DNA of 64,000 bases from DASPPM01 sp052143835. Lineage in GTDB: Bacteria; Pseudomonadota; Alphaproteobacteria; JACZXZ01. Made by a program: the position numbers and the translations under genes. Under the pieces are notes generated by a model. That model was not told the origin of the DNA. It did no database searches and saw only the letters and a program-made list of their open reading frames with translations. Shown one piece after another: positions 1 through 10,266 of the stretch. Position 1 is the stretch's first letter. Each line of letters begins with the position of its first letter. The DNA lies in assembly GCA_052143835.1 (NCBI GenBank), contig JBKQRV010000112.1, forward strand, positions 1 to 64,000, in the 5' to 3' direction.

Positions 1-123
1 CCCACAGCCGCCACAACAACAAGCATGTGCAGCTTGATCAGTTCAGGAGGTCGGAACGGCCGCGACTCCAATTAAGAAACCGCTCCGCGTGGTCCCAGCG
101 ATGGGGTCCACTTCATTAGCCCC

Positions 124-1242
<1,119 letters not shown>

Positions 1243-1435
1243 GCTGCCGCCTGTCCCGCTTCGCTGTTTTCGGCAACAATAGACGAAGTGCCGCGGCAGC
1301 GTCACCCGTAAATGGGTCGGCGGCGGCGCCCGATTGACGCCGAGGCCCGCGGCGCTATTCTCGATGCGGCGGAGCGGCGGGGAGGGGGACGGCGCCCGGC
1401 ACTGCCGCTCCGCGAGAGTTAGGGAAAGGGAGGCA

Positions 1436-2314
1436 ATGGCTTCCGCGCTCGAGAACGCCCGGCGCGCCGCCGCCCATCGCAGCCGGAGGGAGCTCAGTGC
1501 CTTCGCGCTCGTGCTGCCGCTCCTCCTCTATCTCGGCGTGTTCTACGCCTATCCGGTCGCGGCGATGATGTTCCGCAGCGTGCACGAGCCGCACTGGACC
1601 ACCGACAATTTCGCGCAGATCTTCGCGCAGCCGGTCTACCTTGAGGTGCTCTGGCTCACGCTGCGCATCGGCCTCGTCGTGACCGCGGCCTGCCTCGTGC
1701 TCGGCTATCCCGTCGCCTACGTTCTGGCGCGCATCGAGCGAGCGAAGTCGAACCTGCTCTTGATCCTCGTGCTCGTCCCCTTCTGGAGCAGCATTCTCGT
1801 GCGCACCTACGCCTGGATGGTGCTGCTCGGTCGCGAGGGAATCGTCAATCAGTTCCTGCTCTGGCTCGGGGTGATCGAGGAGCCGCTGCGCCTTCTCAAT
1901 ACGACTTTCGCGGTCTACGTCGCCATGGTGCACGTGCTGCTGCCGTTCATGGTCCTGCCCCTCTATGGCGTGATGCGCGGACTCGACGAGAACCTCCTGC
2001 GCGCGGCCGAGGGCCTCGGCGCCAGGCCGCTCGGCGTCTTCCGCCAAGTCGTGCTGCCGCTCTCGCTCCCCGGCATCTCGGCGGGCTGCCTCCTCGTCTT
2101 CATCCTGGCACTCGGCTTTTTCATCACGCCGGCACTAGTCGGCGGGCCGCGGGACCTCATGATCGCCGTGCTCATCCAGCAGCAGGTCGATCTCTTGAAC
2201 TGGCCCTTCGCCTCGGCCCTCGCGGTGGTGCTGCTCGCGGCGGCCCTCGTCGTCTTCGCGGTCTTCGTGCGCACGCTCGCGGTCGAGCGCGCTCTCGGAG
2301 GTGCCAGGACATGA
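1436..2314 (+). CDS. Polyamine-type ABC transporter permease (PotB-like)
   Basis: First membrane subunit of the importer, about 292 residues. A first hydrophobic segment (LVLPLLLYLGVFYAYPV) is followed by five further hydrophobic stretches. The ABC-permease EAA loop (about EGLGARPLGVFRQVVLPLSL) contacts the ATPase. The ATG at 1436 has a strong ribosome site, GGGAAAGGGAGG, so the 34 in-frame codons upstream are not used. The stop overlaps the start of the next permease by 4 bp (ATGA), so the two are translationally coupled. Its ATPase partner is on the other strand, so the promoters of both arms must lie between 1243 and 1435. Confidence 0.9.
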   Translation: MASALENARRAAAHRSRRELSAFALVLPLLLYLGVFYAYPVAAMMFRSVHEPHWTTDNFAQIFAQPVYLEVLWLTLRIGLVVTAACLVLGYPVAYVLARIERAKSNLLLILVLVPFWSSILVRTYAWMVLLGREGIVNQFLLWLGVIEEPLRLLNTTFAVYVAMVHVLLPFMVLPLYGVMRGLDENLLRAAEGLGARPLGVFRQVVLPLSLPGISAGCLLVFILALGFFITPALVGGPRDLMIAVLIQQQVDLLNWPFASALAVVLLAAALVVFAVFVRTLAVERALGGART

Positions 2315-3153
2315 GGCGCCGTCTCAAGCCCATGGCCGCGCGGCGCCGCGTGCCGCCCTGGCTCGGCGCCTTCGTCGCCGTGGTCCTGTTCTACTTGATC
2401 TTCCCGATCCTCGTCATCATTCCGCTCTCGCTCTCCTCCGCACTCTATCTGAGCTTCCCGCCGCCGGGCTTGAGCCTGCAGTGGTACCGCAATTTCTTCG
2501 GCCGCGCGGATTGGCTGGATGCCGCCTGGCTCAGCATCTGGATCGGCTCGACCGTCATGGTGCTGGCGACCTGCCTCGGCACGCCGGCCGCGATCGGGCT
2601 GGTGCGCGGGCGCTTCCCGGGCAGGAAGGCGATCAACGCCTTCATTCTCTCGCCGCTGATCGCACCCGTCATCATCGTGGCGATCGGGGTCTATTTCTTC
2701 TATGCGCGCATCGGGCTCGTGGGCAATCCGCTCGCCCTGATCCTCGCGCACACGGCGCTCGCGGTCCCCTTCGTCGTCATCAACGTCTCCGCCACGCTCT
2801 ACGGCTTCGACCTGCGGCTCGAGCAGGCGGCACTCAATCTCGGGGCCACGCCGTGGCGCGCCTTCTGGCAGGTCATGCTCCCGATCATCCGGCCCGGCGT
2901 GCTCGCGGGCGCGGTCTTCGCCTTCATCTCCTCCTTCGACGAGCTGATCGTGGCCCTCTTCGTCTCGGGCTCGACGGCGGTGACGCTGCCGCGCAAGATG
3001 TGGCAAAGCATCCGCTTCGAGATCGATCCCACCATCGCCGCGGTCTCCACACTGCTCATTCTCTTCACCGGCATCCTCTTCCTCACCGCCGAGCTCCTGC
3101 GCCGCCGCTCCGAGCGCTTGCGCACGTCTCGAGGCGTCGCCGCGGGCGGCTAG
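2311..3153 (+). CDS. Polyamine-type ABC transporter permease (PotC-like)
   Basis: Second inner-membrane subunit, 280 residues. It has an N-terminal hydrophobic segment (LGAFVAVVLFYLIFPILVII), further membrane segments and an EAA loop around NLGATPWRAFWQVMLP. The C-terminal part with SSFDELIVALFVSG is typical of PotC/YdcV-type permeases. The start codon overlaps the upstream stop by 4 bp. About 100 bp separate it from the binding protein gene, which has its own ribosome site. The permease pair with a Tat-type binding protein resembles PotABCD and AttA-type systems. The substrate cannot be read from the sequence. Confidence 0.9.
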   Translation: MRRRLKPMAARRRVPPWLGAFVAVVLFYLIFPILVIIPLSLSSALYLSFPPPGLSLQWYRNFFGRADWLDAAWLSIWIGSTVMVLATCLGTPAAIGLVRGRFPGRKAINAFILSPLIAPVIIVAIGVYFFYARIGLVGNPLALILAHTALAVPFVVINVSATLYGFDLRLEQAALNLGATPWRAFWQVMLPIIRPGVLAGAVFAFISSFDELIVALFVSGSTAVTLPRKMWQSIRFEIDPTIAAVSTLLILFTGILFLTAELLRRRSERLRTSRGVAAGG

Positions 3154-3255
3154 GAAGGGGAAGCCTGCCGACCCCCTTCCGTCGGCGCGGCGAAAGGTAT
3201 TTGATAGGCGTCTGACGTGACGGGAAAGCTTGCTCGCAACAAAGGGAGAAGAACC

Positions 3256-4452
3256 ATGCGTGAAGATCGGGACTTCGTGCATCATCTGCTGTCGCTCGCG
3301 GTCAAGTCTCCGCAGGCGATGGAGTGGGGCCGCCGCGAATTCCTGCGCTCGGCCGGGCAGATAGCACTCGGTGCCGGCGCCCTTGCCGGGCTCGGCCGCG
3401 TCTTCGCCGGGCCGCCCGCGCTCGCCGCCGACGAGGCGGTCATGCTGCCCGAGATCAAGACGATTCCCGAAAACCTCAAGGGCAAGGGCAGCGTGCGCGT
3501 CTGCTCCTACGGCGGCGCCTTCCAGCAGGCCCAGCGCAAGGCCTACTTCGAGCCCTTCGAGCGGCTCTCGGGCGTCAAGGTGATCGAGGCCGAAGGGCCC
3601 AACGTGGCGAAGGTCAAGGCCATGGTCGACACCAAGAACGTCGAATGGGACGTGGCCGAGTTCGACGTCGCCGACATCATCAACCTCGAGCGCAAAGGCG
3701 ATTATTGGGAGCCGATCGACTATTCGCTCGTCGATGACGCCAACATCGATGCGCCGTTCCGCTACAAATACTCGCTCGCCATGCTCCCCTATGCCCAGGT
3801 TTGCGCCTATCGCACGGATGCCTTCCAGGGCGCCAAGCCCGACGGTTGGGCGGATTTCTGGGACACCAAGAAATTCCCCGGCGGGCGCACCAGCCCGGCG
3901 GGCTCGGGCGGGCTGTCGCCAGACCTCGAATCGGCGACCATGGCGACGGGTGTTGCCATGGACAAGGTCTACCCCATCGACATCGACAAAGCCTATGCCA
4001 GCCTCGGCAAGATCAAACCCGCGGTGGTCAAGTGGTGGGAGGCGGGTGCGATCCCGGCTCAGCTCCTGAACGACAAGGAAGTGACGATGGGGATCGCCTG
4101 GAACGGCCGCATCGCCGCCATCCAGGCCAAGGGGGCGCCCGTCGACATCGCCTGGCGCCAGGGCGCCTTGCGCACCGACGTGTGGGGCGTGCCCAAGGGT
4201 GCCACCAACAAGGAGAACGCGATGAAGTTCACCGCCTTCATCACGCTTCCCCTCTCGCAAGCGCGCCTCTCGATGCTGATCCCCTACGGCTTCGTCAACA
4301 ACAAGGCCGTCGATTATTTGCCGGCGGAGCGGCTCAAGGTCCTGCCCACTTCGCCCGAGATCAAGAAGCAGCTCTACATCTACAATTCGCAATGGTGGGC
4401 GGACAACCGCGACAAGGTGATCTCGCGCTGGGCGAGCTTCCTGCTCTCTTAA
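3256..4452 (+). CDS. ABC transporter substrate-binding protein, PotD-like, Tat-exported
   Basis: Periplasmic ligand-binding component, about 398 residues. The start at 3256 follows AAAGGGAGAAG. The N-region is unusually long (about 27 residues before a twin-arginine motif GRREFLRSAG), then a hydrophobic core (IALGAGALAGLG) and a likely cleavage after PALAA, so export should be by the Tat pathway in folded form. The mature part has family-typical stretches such as VRVCSYGGAFQQAQRKA and WDVAEFDVADI. It belongs to the extracellular solute-binding family of PotD/PotF. It closes the transporter operon, with the M24 hydrolase gene 50 bp downstream, so the imported compound may be the hydrolase substrate. 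Confidence 0.88.
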   Translation: MREDRDFVHHLLSLAVKSPQAMEWGRREFLRSAGQIALGAGALAGLGRVFAGPPALAADEAVMLPEIKTIPENLKGKGSVRVCSYGGAFQQAQRKAYFEPFERLSGVKVIEAEGPNVAKVKAMVDTKNVEWDVAEFDVADIINLERKGDYWEPIDYSLVDDANIDAPFRYKYSLAMLPYAQVCAYRTDAFQGAKPDGWADFWDTKKFPGGRTSPAGSGGLSPDLESATMATGVAMDKVYPIDIDKAYASLGKIKPAVVKWWEAGAIPAQLLNDKEVTMGIAWNGRIAAIQAKGAPVDIAWRQGALRTDVWGVPKGATNKENAMKFTAFITLPLSQARLSMLIPYGFVNNKAVDYLPAERLKVLPTSPEIKKQLYIYNSQWWADNRDKVISRWASFLLS

Positions 4453-4502
4453 GAAGGCGGCAGGCCGCGGGAGGCTGAGGGGGCCGCGGCAAGGCGTGGG
4501 TG

Positions 4503-5663
4503 ATGGCACTTCACTTCGAGAGGAGCGAGTTCGCGGCGCGCATCGCGCGCGCGCGCGCGGCGTTGCGCGAGGCCGATCTTGCGGCTCTCCTGATCTTCGC
4601 GCAGGAGAGCCATTATTACCTGACCGGCTTCGACTCGAGCGGCTTCGTCTTCTTCCAATGCGCCGTCCTCACCCAGGCCGAGGGGCCGATCACCTTGCTC
4701 ACCCGCCGCCCCGATCTCGAGCAGGCGCGGCGCACCTCCGTCATCGAGGACGTGCGCATCTGGTATGACGAGGAAGGTGCCGACCCGACGCGCGAGCTCA
4801 AGGACATCCTCGCGGAGAAGGGGCTCAAGGGAAGCCGCACCGGCATCGAGCTCAACACTTTCGGGCTCACCGGCCTCAATCACGAGCGGGTGCGATTGAG
4901 GCTCGAGGGCTGGTGCGAGCTGGTCGACGCCTCCAACCTCGTGCGCGGCCTCAGGCTCACCAAGTCCGCGGCCGAGCTCGCCTATGTGCGCAAGGCGGCA
5001 AGCCTCGCGGATGAGGCGCTCGTCGCCATGCTGGGCGCTGCGGGACCAGGCGCCTTCGAGGGTGCGATTGCCGCCGCGGGTGCCGCCGCCATTCTCGCGG
5101 GCGGCGGCGACCCCCCACCCTCCGGTCCCGTGCTCGGCTCGGGCGAGAGGGCACTCCTCGTGCGCAGCTCGACCGGCTACCGCACGCTCGACCCGGTCGA
5201 CCAGCTCACCCTCGAGTTCGCCGCGAGCTACCGCCATTACTGCGCCTGCCTGATGCGCACGATCGCGATCGGCAAAGACAAACCGCGGCAGCGCGAGATG
5301 TACCAGGCGACGCGCGATGCGCTTGCGGCGATGACCGAGGCCGCACGCCCCGGCCGTCCGCTCGGCGAGATCGACGACGCCCACCGCCGCGTCTTCGACA
5401 AAGCCGGCTTCGGCGAGGCAAGGCTTGCCGCCTGCGGCTATTCGCTCGGCGCCACCTTCAGGCCGTCCTGGATGGACGTTCCGCCCATGATCTACTCCGG
5501 CAACCCGACGCCGATGCGGCCGGGGATGGTGCTCTTCCTGCACGCCATCCTGGTCGATGCGCGGCACGACCTCGCGATGTCGCTCGGCCATACGATCGCG
5601 GTGAGCGAGCGCGGGGCGGAGGTGCTCAGCAAGCTCGAGCCGGAATACCACCTGTGCATGTAG
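4503..5663 (+). CDS. M24-family hydrolase, creatinase/ectoine-hydrolase (DoeA)-like
   Basis: Cytoplasmic pita-bread-fold enzyme of about 386 residues: an N-terminal creatinase-type domain (to about residue 150) and a C-terminal M24 domain. Canonical Xaa-Pro peptidases have two metal-binding aspartates in a DxG...D...TRT region. Here the equivalent stretch reads LEFAASYRHYCACLMRT, with Glu and Ala/Cys in those places, and the later GYSLGATFRPSW and GMVLFLHAIL motifs match creatinase/DoeA-type amidinohydrolases better than peptidases. A C-N hydrolase of a small zwitterion is therefore more likely than a dipeptidase. It lies directly after the importer genes. ATG 4503 is preceded in frame by GTG 4500 and either could be used. 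Confidence 0.75.
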   Translation: MALHFERSEFAARIARARAALREADLAALLIFAQESHYYLTGFDSSGFVFFQCAVLTQAEGPITLLTRRPDLEQARRTSVIEDVRIWYDEEGADPTRELKDILAEKGLKGSRTGIELNTFGLTGLNHERVRLRLEGWCELVDASNLVRGLRLTKSAAELAYVRKAASLADEALVAMLGAAGPGAFEGAIAAAGAAAILAGGGDPPPSGPVLGSGERALLVRSSTGYRTLDPVDQLTLEFAASYRHYCACLMRTIAIGKDKPRQREMYQATRDALAAMTEAARPGRPLGEIDDAHRRVFDKAGFGEARLAACGYSLGATFRPSWMDVPPMIYSGNPTPMRPGMVLFLHAILVDARHDLAMSLGHTIAVSERGAEVLSKLEPEYHLCM

Positions 5664-5727
5664 GCTCCCGCTCGGAGCCGCGGCACGCCCGCGCGAAACG
5701 CTTTCGCCCCCAAGGGAGGAATGGAAG

Positions 5728-7332
5728 ATGACCAATGTCTATAAGGAGAAGCAGTACGCGATCGATTGGCTCCAGGAGAATGCCAAGCGCTTCTCCGACT
5801 GGCACGTGAAAATCTGGAACTATGCCGAGCCGGCTTGGCGCGAGTACAAGTCGGCCAAGGCCTATTGCGATCTCCTGCGCGCCGAGGGCTTCGCCGTCGA
5901 GGAGGGCTCGGGCGAGATGCCGACGGCCTTCGCGGCGAGCTGGGGCAAGGGCGGGCCCGTGCTCGGCACCTATGCCGAGTACGACGCGGTGCCGGGCAAT
6001 TCGCAGCAGGTGGTGACGCACCAAGCGCCGCGCGCGGGACTGCACCCGTGGGCGGCGGGCCATACGGACCCCCATTCCTCCCTCGGCACCGTGGCACTCG
6101 CGGGCGTGCTCGCGACCAAGGCGGCGATGGAGAAGTTCAAGATCAAGGGCAGCCTCAAGATCTTCGGCGAGCCGGCCGAGAAGGTGTGCGGCTCGAAGCC
6201 GGTGCATGCGGCCAAGGGCTATTTCGACGGCAGCGACGCCTTCATCGCCTATCACCCGCACTTTAGCAACACTGCCATCTGGGACACCCACTGCGGCTCC
6301 TACTGGAGCGTCGTCATCAGCTTCGAGACGCTTAAGCCCGAGAGCTGGATCGACAAGAGCCTGGTGCCGTGGAGCCACACCTCGCACGCGGCGGCGCGCT
6401 GCCCGGGTGCCATCGACGCGCTCTGCCTCATGTACACGATGACGAAATACACCAAGGAGGCGATGTTCCCGCACACGGGGACATGGACGCTCAACGAGTT
6501 CGTCCTGGTGGGGGGCGATGCGACATCGGACAACCTGCCGCCGCGCTTCAGCCAGATCCAGTATGCCTGGCGCTCGCCCGACCTCGGCATCCAGCAGCAG
6601 ATCTACCAGGTGCTCGAGAACAACGCGCGCCACGCCGCCGCGACGACCGGCTGCCAGGCGTCGGTGCGCTGGGTCACCAAGACGCGCGTCGGGCTCCCCA
6701 ACCATGCGATGGCGGACCTCACCTTCCAGAACATGGAGCTGGTGGGTGCCCCCAAGTTCGACGAGAGGGCGCGCGCCTTCGCGCGGGAGATCCAGGTCAA
6801 TCTCGGCCTCAAGCCGATGAAGAACCCCTTCCTCGAGGATGCCGAGCGGCTCATGTCGCCCAAGGACTACGAGGTGCGGCTGCGGCGCGCGCTGCCGGAG
6901 TGGCAGAAGTGCTTCACCTCGGACGATTACGTCGATTACACCTGGCACGCGCCGACGGTGCGCGTCTTCACCATGCGGCCGCGCCTGCGGCCGCCGAGTG
7001 CGGGCTACGAGTATCCCGCCTGGGCCACGAACGCGCTCGGCGGCTTTCCGCCCGCGATCGATCCGGGCATTCTGCTCGGCGCCAAGACCATCGCCGCGAC
7101 CTTCCTCGACCTCTATACCCGGCCCGATGCGCTCAAGGGTGCCAAGGACGAGTTCAAGGAGCGCACGGGCGGCGGCGTCGGCGGCTCGAAGTGGGTGGCC
7201 CCGCTCTTGCCCAAGGACTTCAAGCCGCCCGTCGACCTGCGCTGGCCCGAGTACATCGAGACCGTGCGCGGGGAGGAATGGTGGATCCCTACCCCGGCCT
7301 CGGGCTCGGGTGCCGGCGAACGGCTGTCGTAA
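5728..7332 (+). CDS. M20-family amidohydrolase, AbgB-like (aminobenzoyl-glutamate hydrolase type)
   Basis: Metal-dependent amidase of 534 residues, a usual length for AbgB-type M20D proteins. Visible family features are VLGTYAEYDAVPGNSQ (residues about 76-92), the metal-site histidine region AAGHTDPHSSLG, KIFGEPAEKVCGSKP, and the dimerisation-domain segment WSHTSHAAARCPGAIDAL. It has no signal peptide, so it is cytoplasmic. A strong ribosome site (AAGGGAGGAATGGAAG) sits 65 bp after the M24 gene, so the two are probably cotranscribed. The family splits acyl-amide bonds of aromatic or amino-acid amides. The substrate here is unknown. A family-B palindromic repeat begins directly after its stop codon. 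Confidence 0.85.
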   Translation: MTNVYKEKQYAIDWLQENAKRFSDWHVKIWNYAEPAWREYKSAKAYCDLLRAEGFAVEEGSGEMPTAFAASWGKGGPVLGTYAEYDAVPGNSQQVVTHQAPRAGLHPWAAGHTDPHSSLGTVALAGVLATKAAMEKFKIKGSLKIFGEPAEKVCGSKPVHAAKGYFDGSDAFIAYHPHFSNTAIWDTHCGSYWSVVISFETLKPESWIDKSLVPWSHTSHAAARCPGAIDALCLMYTMTKYTKEAMFPHTGTWTLNEFVLVGGDATSDNLPPRFSQIQYAWRSPDLGIQQQIYQVLENNARHAAATTGCQASVRWVTKTRVGLPNHAMADLTFQNMELVGAPKFDERARAFAREIQVNLGLKPMKNPFLEDAERLMSPKDYEVRLRRALPEWQKCFTSDDYVDYTWHAPTVRVFTMRPRLRPPSAGYEYPAWATNALGGFPPAIDPGILLGAKTIAATFLDLYTRPDALKGAKDEFKERTGGGVGGSKWVAPLLPKDFKPPVDLRWPEYIETVRGEEWWIPTPASGSGAGERLS

Positions 7333-7333
7333 G

Positions 7334-7496
7334 TTTGCACCACGGAGGCACGGAGGGCACCCCTTTCGTCATTGCGAGCCGAAGGCGAAGCAATCCAGAT
7401 GGCGACACACGATTCTGGGTTGCTTCGTCGGCTTCGCCTCCTCGCAACGACGAGAGCTCCTCCTCCGTGTCCTCCGTGTCTCCGTGGTGAAACTTT
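7334..7496. repeat. Family-B intergenic inverted-repeat element (copy 1)
   Basis: About 160 bp that fills the gap between two genes. Outer ends are CACCACGGAGGCACGGAGG and its inverted counterpart ending CCGTGTCTCCGTGGTG. Nested inside is an inner inverted pair, CGTCATTGCGAGCCGAAGG and the region CTTCGCCTCCTCGCAACG. Related copies lie at 28771-29003 and 40529-40693. It has no coding potential and could form a long hairpin in RNA, possibly protecting or terminating the upstream transcript. Confidence 0.75.
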
Positions 7497-7533
7497 CTAA
7501 TATCTAACGACGATCTGGAGAAGGCAGCGCGCC

Positions 7534-8970
7534 ATGGCCACCACGCTCATCAAGAACTCCGAATGGGTCGTCGCCTGGAACGAGGCGAAGGGGCGGCACG
7601 AGTATTTGCGCGATGCGGACGTGGCCTTTGCGGACGACCGCATCGTCTTCGTCGGGCGCGGTTACGCGGGCGACGCCGTGCGCACGATCGAGGGCAGGGG
7701 GCGCATGGTGCTGCCGGGCTTCGTCAACATCCACGCGCACCCGGCCTCCGAGCCCTTCAACAAGGGGCTCATGGAGGAGCGCGGCTCGCCCAAGCTCGGC
7801 ATGAGCTCGCTCTATGAGTTCATGCTGCTGGTGCGGCCCGACGCCGAGGCGAGCCGGGCCGCGGCTCTCTACGCCGTGGCCGAGTTCTTGAAGAGCGGGG
7901 TCACCACCTTCACCGACTACTCGGCCCCCCGCCCCGGCTGGCTCGAGGATATCGCGTCCACCGGCATCCGCGGCTGCATCGCCCCGAGCTACCGCTCGGC
8001 CCGCTGGTCCACGCCGAACGGCTCGCGGGTCGAGTACCAATGGGACGAGGGAGCCGGGCGCGAGGCGATGGCGCGGGCGCTCGAGATCGTCGATCAAGCG
8101 GCGAACCACGAGAGCGGCCGGCTCTTCGGCATGGTGGCCCCCGCCCAGGTCGACACCTGCAGCGCCGAGCTCATCGAGGCGAGTGTGGAGGCCGCCAAGA
8201 AGCGCGCGGCCCCCATCCAAATCCATGCAGCACAGAGCATCGTCGAGTTCCGCGAGATGACGGCGCGCCACGGCGTCACGCCGATCGCGTGGCTTGATCG
8301 GCTCGGCTTCCTCTACGACGGCGCCATCATCGGCCACTGCATCTTCATCGACGAGCACAGCGCCATCCGCTGGCCCTATGTGGGCGACCTCGAGCGCGTC
8401 GCGCGCGCGGGTGCCTCCGTAGCGCACTGCCCCAACATCTTCGCGCGCCGCGGCATCATCCTGCAGCACTTCGGCAAGTATCGCCGCCGCGGCATCAACA
8501 TCGGCCTCGGCACCGACACCTTCCCGCACAACTTCATCGACGAGATGCGCTGGGCGACGGTGATCTGCAAGGTGAGCTCGGGGAACGTCGAGGGCACCAG
8601 CCTGGTCGAGGTCTTCCACGCCGCGACCGTAGGGGGTGCGAAGGCCTTGCGCCGCGACGACATCGGCCGGCTCGCGCCTGGTGCCAAGGCCGACCTTTCG
8701 CTCGTCGACCTGACCCACCCCGCGATGCAGCCGCTGCGCGACCCGCTCAAGAGCCTGGTGTTCTCCGCACTCGAGCGCCCGATCACGGACGTCTTCGTCG
8801 ACGGCCGCCAGGTGGTGAAGGAGGGCAAGGTGCTGACGATCGATCTCGACGCCGTCATCGCGGCGATCAACCGCGGCCAGCGCGAGGCCCTCGCGCGCGC
8901 CCCCGAATACGACTATGCCAAGCGCCCGGTCGAGGAGATCTTCCCGATGACGCTCGCGATGGGCGGCTGA
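7534..8970 (+). CDS. Metal-dependent amidohydrolase, AtzA/TrzA/cytosine-deaminase superfamily
   Basis: TIM-barrel deaminase or hydrolase of 478 residues. The metal ligands are visible: HxH in NIHAHPASEP (His67, His69), a barrel histidine in IQIHAAQS, another in IGHCIFIDEHS, and the final aspartate in GLGTDTFPHN. The closing segment GRLAPGAKADLSLVDL is typical of the family. A ribosome site (CTGGAGAAGG) precedes ATG 7534. It follows the M20 gene on the same strand but across a repeat element, so cotranscription is uncertain. Members deaminate or dechlorinate triazines, guanine, S-adenosylhomocysteine or related heterocycles. The residues seen do not choose among these. Confidence 0.85.
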   Translation: MATTLIKNSEWVVAWNEAKGRHEYLRDADVAFADDRIVFVGRGYAGDAVRTIEGRGRMVLPGFVNIHAHPASEPFNKGLMEERGSPKLGMSSLYEFMLLVRPDAEASRAAALYAVAEFLKSGVTTFTDYSAPRPGWLEDIASTGIRGCIAPSYRSARWSTPNGSRVEYQWDEGAGREAMARALEIVDQAANHESGRLFGMVAPAQVDTCSAELIEASVEAAKKRAAPIQIHAAQSIVEFREMTARHGVTPIAWLDRLGFLYDGAIIGHCIFIDEHSAIRWPYVGDLERVARAGASVAHCPNIFARRGIILQHFGKYRRRGINIGLGTDTFPHNFIDEMRWATVICKVSSGNVEGTSLVEVFHAATVGGAKALRRDDIGRLAPGAKADLSLVDLTHPAMQPLRDPLKSLVFSALERPITDVFVDGRQVVKEGKVLTIDLDAVIAAINRGQREALARAPEYDYAKRPVEEIFPMTLAMGG

Positions 8971-8982
8971 GGCCGCCGGCCC

Positions 8983-10161
8983 TCACCGCGCCTCGGCGCA
9001 GACCTGATCGAGCAGCGTGATCATCTCGTCCACCTCCGCGCGCGTGACGGTCAAGGCCGGCATGAAGCGCAGGCAATCGGGCCGCGGGGCGTTGATGAGG
9101 AGGCCCTTCTCGCGCGCGGCGTCCACGATGCTCGGCCCGATCTCGCGCTTGAGATCGAGCGCCAAAAGGAGCCCGCGGCCGCGCACGCCGCCGAAGCCGT
9201 GGCGCTCGCCGAGGGAAGCGAGTTTGCTCGCGAGATAGGCCCCCGTCTCCGCGACCCGCTCGAGGAAGCCGGGCCTGGTCAGTTCCGCGATCACGGCGCA
9301 GCCGACGGCGCACATGAGCGGATTGCCGTTGAAGGTGCCGCCCTGGTCGCCGTGCGCGAAGCAACAGACATCGCGACGGGCGACGAGGGCCGCCAAGGGC
9401 ACCCCGCCTCCCAAGCCCTTGCCCAAGGTCATGATGTCGGGACGGATGCCGGCATGCTCAAAGCCGAAGAGGCGGCCGGTGCGCCCCATGCCGGTCTGGA
9501 TCTCGTCGAGCACGAGGAGGATGCCGCGTTCTTTCGTCAGGCGGCTGAGGGCCCTCAAGAAAGCATCCGAGGCCTCGTAGACTCCGGCCTCGCCCTGGAT
9601 GGGCTCGACCATCACCGCGACCGTCTTCTCCGTGATCGCGGCCTCGACCGCGGCCAGGTCATTGAGCGGCACCTTGGGGAAGCCCGGCACCTTCGGCTCG
9701 AAGAGCTTCTCCCACGCGGGCTTGCCCGAGGCCGACATGGTCGCGAGCGTGCGGCCGTGGAAGGCGTGCTCCATGGTGATGATCTCGTAGGCGCCGCCTT
9801 TATGGAGCGCGCCCCATTTGCGGGCGAGCTTGATGGCACCCTCGTTCGCCTCGGCTCCGCTGTTGGCGAAAAAACTCTGATCGAGGCCGGTTGTTCGTGC
9901 AAGCGCGCGCGCGAGCTCGATCATGGGCGCGTTGTAATAGGCCGGGCTGCAGTTCATCAGCTTCTTGGCCTGCTGGGCGAGGGCTTCGACCAGAACCGGC
10001 GGGGAATGGCCCAGGCAATTGACCGCCCAGCCCTGCACGAAATCGAGGTAGCGCTTGCCGCGCGCGTCGATGAGCCAGGAGCCGCGGCCTTCGAGGAAGA
10101 CCTCGGCCGGCCGGCTGGTGATCTCCATTAGGGTGCCGAAAGGCGAGCTTGCGTCGGGCAT
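8983..10161 (-). CDS. argD: Acetylornithine aminotransferase-like class III PLP aminotransferase (ArgD-like)
   Basis: Fold-type I PLP enzyme of 392 residues, the ArgD length (shorter than the 420-460 of gabT/DoeD-type enzymes). Motifs include YLDFVQGWAVNCLGH near residue 40, NSGAEANEGAIKLAR, the PLP-aspartate region LVLDEIQTGMGRTG, and the Schiff-base lysine in TLGKGLGGG (Lys248). ArgD converts N-acetylornithine and 2-oxoglutarate to N-acetylglutamate semialdehyde and glutamate in arginine synthesis. ATG 10161 follows GGAGAAAAGAG. The upstream leader (10218-10341) looks like an arginine-codon attenuator, which independently supports an arginine-biosynthetic role over a catabolic one. It converges on the amidohydrolase gene with only 12 bp between them. 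Confidence 0.82.
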   Translation of the reverse strand: MPDASSPFGTLMEITSRPAEVFLEGRGSWLIDARGKRYLDFVQGWAVNCLGHSPPVLVEALAQQAKKLMNCSPAYYNAPMIELARALARTTGLDQSFFANSGAEANEGAIKLARKWGALHKGGAYEIITMEHAFHGRTLATMSASGKPAWEKLFEPKVPGFPKVPLNDLAAVEAAITEKTVAVMVEPIQGEAGVYEASDAFLRALSRLTKERGILLVLDEIQTGMGRTGRLFGFEHAGIRPDIMTLGKGLGGGVPLAALVARRDVCCFAHGDQGGTFNGNPLMCAVGCAVIAELTRPGFLERVAETGAYLASKLASLGERHGFGGVRGRGLLLALDLKREIGPSIVDAAREKGLLINAPRPDCLRFMPALTVTRAEVDEMITLLDQVCAEAR

Positions 10162-10217
10162 GGCGTCTCTTTTCTCCTTGCGCGCTGGCGGCCATCGCCG
10201 CAGCGCAAAAACAAAAA

Positions 10218-10239
10218 CCCCGCCGAGATGTCGGCGGGG
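10218..10239 (-). terminator. Intrinsic terminator in the argD leader
   Basis: On the minus strand CCCCGCCGA pairs perfectly with TCGGCGGGG (9 bp stem, loop CATC), followed at once by TTTTTGTTTTTG. It lies about 57 bp upstream of the ArgD-like start codon and 27 bp downstream of the stop of a short arginine-rich ORF, the position expected for an attenuator. Read on the plus strand there is no U tract, so it acts only leftward. Confidence 0.88.
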
Positions 10240-10266
10240 CCCGGATCGTGCTTCGTGCGGCTTCAG

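Noticed and set aside
8983..10161. Aminotransferase as the DoeD step of ectoine breakdown, given DoeA- and DoeB-like genes in the window
   Set aside because: Its length (392) and YLDFVQGWAVNCLGH pattern fit ArgD better, and the arginine-rich leader argues for a biosynthetic arginine enzyme.
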